A DNA stretch of 64,000 bases from Tetmemena sp. SeJ-2015 (taxonomy: Eukaryota > Ciliophora > Spirotrichea > Sporadotrichida > Oxytrichidae), in contig JAJKFJ010021871.1 of assembly GCA_027382625.1 (NCBI GenBank), forward strand, positions 124,001 through 188,000. The letters are read 5' to 3'. The notes below the pieces were generated by a model that had not been told where the DNA came from, ran no database searches, and worked only from the letters and a program-made list of their open reading frames with translations. Shown piece by piece: positions 59,830-64,000 of this stretch (within the stretch, counting starts at the first letter, position 1; every line of letters starts with the position of its first letter). A program made the translations under genes and the position numbers.

Positions 59830-62800
59830 AAGGGATTTCTTTATAAATGTTTATAAGAATAGTTTGAATCGAAAGGAAGATGATCTACAAAAATTTAAAT
59901 TGCGAAACGGACTAGATTACTTCGATTCAACTAGAAATTCAATAGTCTTTACTTTGAAATCAAATGCATACGATTCTCAATTTAACCTGCCCTAAATTGA
60001 CAGAAGTCACATCCTTAAAGACTATTACAGGAGCTAAATATTCTTAATCATAGTTTAAGATTAAAAAATCTTTAATTATTTTGGACAAAAATGTGGAAAA
60101 TTAAATGAAGCACAATTAAAAAATTGGAGAATCTCTCTTGAAAAGATTTTTTTTTTTCCAAAAAAGAAATTCAAAAAATAAAAAACTTTTAAAACTGAGG
60201 ATTAAAAATTAAAAAATAATAAATCCTTAATCTCAACCATTTATGGTGAATAATGAACGAGGAGAGAAGGCACTTAGATTTGACTCTACACTCTTTTGCG
60301 AAACAATTCAGAGGAGGGCCACAATATAAAGACACTATCTCTAATGAAAAAGAATAGGTTCTGCTCGAGGAAGAAAGAAAATTATAAGAACTGCAAGCTA
60401 TTCTCGCATCCTAGCAATAACAGATTTAAAGAAAACCAAAGAGGCAGGTTAATAGTCGCAAAGAACGCAGAATTTAATCCCTAAGAGAGTGGGAAAAGAA
60501 CTATGGAAATATTGAAGAGAGAGATTAAACTTAAAACTAGTAATTTGCTCAAGTCATGGAACAAGAAATGGATTCTAGAGCTAAGTTTGTCAAACAGGAA
60601 TAAATTGAGGCACTCAATTTGTAATTATATTTTCTTAAATTAGCTTAATAACTATCACCAGATAAATATGCTAGAAAATGACACTGACATTATAAGATGA
60701 GCATTTTAATTTTAGCAAAAAATATACTCCCTAAATTAAAGCGTAATTATATTTTAAATTTAAGATAACTATAGAGTTTTACATTTATAAATTATATGAT
60801 CATGAGTTAAATCTGATTCTTTTATATGGATAACTTATTTGATTAAGTTATTTTACTTTGAATAGTTTTGAAAAACATTTTAATTTTGTAATACTTTTGT
60901 AAGATAGGCAAGTGTAGATTTATTTGAGAGTGACTAACCATAGATGGATATGCAAACAAGAAAAAGTCTCGACTAGATTAGATAACTAGTTAAAGACACA
61001 AAAGCCCAATTGCTAAATTAATCTCACAACCAAAACTAAACTCTTTAAAGAGGAGTAAAACAGAATTAAACATCTTTAGAAGAGCATTAAAATACTTCAA
61101 TACCACATGATGATAGAGAGCTTCGGAAGACTAATTAAAGTTCTTCTTCCTAGAACCCATTAAGATAAAGCAGAGTGCTCTCAGCTAATGAGTATTCCAG
61201 GAGAGATGTAATCACAGCAAGGACTAATTTAAGACTCTTAAAACGAAAAATGACCACATCAAGGAATTCTAGCAGAGCTAATAAGCAGACAATAGTCAGA
61301 AATCAGGCTTCATTATTTTTATCATTAAAACTTTTGATAATTTTATCATTTGAAGAGGACTAAGAAAGAGAAAACGTAGGTGATCATTTTTAAGATTAGC
61401 AAAAATTTAATCCAAATAGATCCCAAACATAAAAAACTAACGACTTCAAGAATGAAATAGATTATCAATAACTTAGTAATCGAGATCAGGATTAGGAAAG
61501 TTAATACGATCTAGAAGACTATCGAAACATGGAACTCTCTGTAATTAATTCAATAAGGAGCAAAGATAAATCCCTCCTGCAAGAAACTTAACTGTAAAAG
61601 TAAAGACATCCACTCAATATGAAGTTCAAATTTTTTGATAAAATTTTTAAAATTTAAAAAAAAAATTTTTAAAATTCAAAATTTTTCTTTTTAAAAATTT
61701 AAAAATTCTTTAAAAATTTTTTCTAGTTGTTTTTTTTTTGTTTTTAATTAAGATTTTTATTAAATTGTCTAGAACCTTCAATCTAGGAACATCTAAAATT
61801 TTAGCTCAGTAACGAGTCCCTAATAGTTACAGCTTCCAAGAATTATAGATCTCAAATCCAAAAACTAATTTATAACAAATATTTTAATTTTTTAATCTTC
61901 ATTTATTCTTTAGAAATAGTATTTATTAAGCATTATTTCTCTGTGAGTTAAAAACTTAAATTATTGGAAAACTTTATTTTAAAAAACTAGCAGAGTAATC
62001 TAATCACAAAATCTTTATTTAAGGAAGACAGACCTTTTAAGATAAAGAGAATAATTTAAGATAGGCACTTGCTTGAGCAACAGAAGAAGGCCCTTTACTC
62101 TCGAGAGAGAAATCTTTCGTAGTCAAAGCTATCAGCCTACTCGGATTAGAGCGGCAGAGATCATTAAGCAGAGACTAAAAGAGTCAAGAAAATGATTGGG
62201 GTAGAACCTGCAAGATAATAACAAAGGATAGCCAAAGATTTAAATGAGAGCAGAAATTAAATTCCCCCTAGGCAAAAATTAGAAAACCATTCTGAAACGT
62301 AATCCTAACGTTTCTTCTCACAATACGACTTGAAGTCAGAAAGGGCAAACTCTAGGTTATAAAATGCTTTTTAAATTTTATTTTTTAAAAAAAAAGTTTA
62401 TATAGACATATTTTTTTTTTTGGAATAAATGGGGAAAATCCTATAATTAAAATTTTAAAAGAATTTAAATTACGAAATTGATGTGAACTAGACTCGAATT
62501 GCTTGTCCGAGTTGCATGCGCAAATTCAATCCTCAGGCCTTGGAGAAGCATGCAAAAGTTTGCTAGAAAGTTTTCAAAAAAAAGAGAAATGTATTTGACA
62601 CTAAGTAGCAAAGACTTGCAGAATTAGATGAACAGACTGGGGGCTAACTTATCAGAAAACTTAAAAGCAGTGAACTTAAAGATTAAGGTGCAAAGAAGAA
62701 GTTAAAATAAAGCAAGAGGAGATAATATGAAGATCAAATGCAAGAGGGAGGGTTTACAAATAGCAATACTGCTTCTCGTAATAAGATACTTGAAAGGAAT

Positions 62801-63386
62801 TTACATAAAGAAGAGGATATTTTAGATCCTTACTCTACTAAAGAAGAAAGAACCCGAAGAAGATGAGTATCAATAAAATTTTTTGGAGATATAATTTGCT
62901 TTATATTGGTATAAATAGCAAAACTAAAAAGGGAAGAAATGGAGGTTCTAAAGCCAAAATTTGAGATAGAATCTGGAAGAACCAATTCAAAGAAATCAAA
63001 GTGATAACAAAAGATAAATAAGAATTGTCAAAGGCGAAAAAAGATAAGGACTTAATTTTAACCCTTCTTTAGAACCCTCAGCTTAATTAGCATCAGTTGT
63101 TGCTTTTGGTGGAAAGAATAAAAATTTCAGCTCAGCCTTTAATAAATATTCTGAAAGTGCGGATGATAGAGTTGCTTGTAAATTTTGTAATAGAAAATTC
63201 AATGAGTAAGCAGCTGATAGGCATATTCCAGTCTGTGAGAAGAAATTCAAAGCAGAGAGGATTAAAAATATGGATAAGGAGAAAGAGGCTGAAAGGAGAC
63301 AGAGAGAGAAGATAAGGCTTTAAACAAGTCCGCAAAGAAATAACTCTAAAGTAATATAAAAAAGTAGATCATAATCAAGATTTTGA
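59830..63386 (+). CDS. ZC2HC1-like double zinc-finger protein
   Basis: Two C2HC (ZC2HC1-type) fingers are plain: RIACPSCMRKFNPQALEKHA followed by KVCQKVFKKKRNVFD near 62500-62590, and VACKFCNRKFNEQAADRHIP followed by VCEKKFK near 63170-63250. ZC2HC1-family proteins carry exactly this pair (CxxCxRxFNPxxLExHxxxC, then CxxCxRKFNExAAxRHIPxC). The frame ends at TGA 63384-63386. Upstream (60.9-62.4 kb) is a long charged, Gln-rich region (LDQIRQLVKDTKAQLLNQ; LEQQKKALYSRERNLSQSK), and further up a coiled coil (QVLLEEERKLQELQAILAS). Whether 59.83-60.7 kb belongs to this gene or a separate one is unclear; an internal ATG lies at 60944. AT-rich inserts at 61630-61980 and 62370-62480 are removed between coding blocks. 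Confidence 0.7.
61630..61980. other. AT-rich insert within the zinc-finger gene
   Basis: About 350 nt of near-pure A/T runs between coding blocks ending HPLNMKFKF and starting QSNLITKSLFKEDRPFK. Too long and too AT-rich for the introns seen here, so probably an IES; I could not fix its pointer. Confidence 0.4.
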
Positions 63387-63480
63387 AATATTTCTCAACT
63401 TTAAAATTCAATATTTATGAGTGAGAGAAAAAATGAGGATTATTAAATAATTAATTCAATATTAAATTAGCTTAAAAGAT

Positions 63481-64000
63481 ATGGTAGAAGCAGTGAGTCT
63501 TACAGCACAATCAGCTTTGTCAGTTGACCTTTCTAATAAGTTTGGCATCCCAGCTGAGGTAATTAGCAATAAAAGTAACCTTTAAATAGAGGTTTGTTGT
63601 GAAAGAAGAAGTGAAGCAAGCAATATTAGCTGGAGGGCCTGTTGTAGCTCTGGAGTCAACAATTATCACTCATGGCATGGAATATCCCGTGAACAGAGAT
63701 ACAGCTTTAGCAGTGGAAGCAATTGTGAGAGAGCACGGAGCAATCCCAGCTACTATTGCAATCGTTAACGGAGTTGTGAAGATCGGATTAGAGAAAGAGG
63801 AGATCGAGTATCTTTCAAAGGAAGGCAGAGAATCCTCAAGAAAAGCATCTAGAAGGTATGATTTTGATAATTAGTGAATGACCGGTGATTGTGAAGCTAA
63901 CCGTATTTAATTCAATAAAGAGGATAAGATTTCCAATATTTTACAGAGACCTGGGATATATCCTAGCCAAGAACAGTAATGGCTCTACTACAGTAGCTGC
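63481..64000 (+). CDS. psuG: Pseudouridine-5'-phosphate glycosidase (truncated by window edge)
   Basis: PsuG splits pseudouridine 5'-phosphate into uracil and ribose 5-phosphate (reversible C-C glycosidic bond). ATG 63481 ([20 protein letters not shown]). After a 31-nt intron come [60 protein letters not shown] and SRR. A 91-nt intron then splits the conserved SRRDL motif, followed by [15 protein letters not shown]. ESTIIxHGMxxPxN and GAxPATIAI are hallmarks of the family. Only the first half is present; the gene runs past the window. The frame is clean once the two GT...AG introns are removed; no IES was needed in this part. Confidence 0.9.
63559..63589 (+). other. 31-nt intron (psuG)
   Basis: GTAATT...AATAG; removal joins FGIPAE to [16 protein letters not shown] in frame. 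Confidence 0.7.
63856..63946 (+). other. 91-nt intron (psuG)
   Basis: GTATGA...TTACAG; removal restores the conserved SRRDL followed by [15 protein letters not shown]. Contains in-frame stops. Confidence 0.85.

Noticed and set aside
1..64000. Prokaryotic features: operons, CRISPR arrays, ribosome binding sites, terminators
   Set aside because: Introns, the ciliate code and isolated genes rule these out; no regularly spaced repeats were seen.
1..64000. tRNA or rRNA genes
   Set aside because: No recognisable tRNA arms or rRNA core sequences were seen by eye on either strand; a covariance search would be needed to be sure.

Overview
Organism. The window reads as germline (micronuclear) DNA of a ciliate, most likely a spirotrich of the oxytrichid kind. 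In every recognisable gene TAA and TAG sit inside conserved protein and must be glutamine, and TGA is the only stop. The DNA is AT-rich, with short GT...AG introns (about 21-100 nt). The key observation is that conserved genes are also broken by short AT-rich inserts that are not GT...AG introns. Each lies between two copies of a 2-10 bp direct repeat, and removing the insert plus one repeat copy restores the reading frame and the family alignment. That is the layout of macronuclear-destined segments (MDSs) joined at pointers across internal eliminated sequences (IESs). I worked out about 15 of these by hand, ten of them in one VPS33 gene.

Layout. 0.4-9.4 kb: minus-strand genes for an EF-hand-like protein, several Ser/Gln/Asn-rich or coiled-coil proteins and a small coiled-coil protein. 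9.6-11.1 kb: a plus-strand secreted protein, followed by a perfect 15-bp stem hairpin. 11.2-15.9 kb: minus-strand genes, including a large membrane protein with a Cys-containing ectodomain. 16.9-28.9 kb: plus-strand block with an unrecognised gene, a TPR + NACHT-type NTPase resembling nephrocystin-3-like proteins, and a coiled-coil gene. 29.8-35.6 kb: ankyrin/TRP-like cation channel. 35.7-38.2 kb: disordered protein. 38.8-42.6 kb: two unrecognised minus-strand genes. 42.8-45.4 kb: VPS33 (Sec1/Munc18 family). 45.5-54.0 kb: minus-strand coiled-coil and Gln-rich genes. 54.3-58.3 kb: SCP-type CTD phosphatase with a long Gln/Asn-rich tail. 59.2-59.8 kb: a GC-rich near-palindromic island unlike anything around it. 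59.8-63.4 kb: ZC2HC1-like double zinc-finger protein. 63.5 kb to the end: pseudouridine-5'-phosphate glycosidase, cut by the window edge.

How it works together. There is no operon logic. These look like independent genes that would be cut out onto separate small macronuclear chromosomes after IES removal. Several products (ZC2HC1, the nephrocystin-3-like NTPase, the TRP-like channel) fit ciliary or membrane biology and VPS33 fits endolysosomal fusion, but they are not functionally clustered. CDS coordinates below are gene spans that include introns and IESs. Ends marked approximate could not be fixed by eye.
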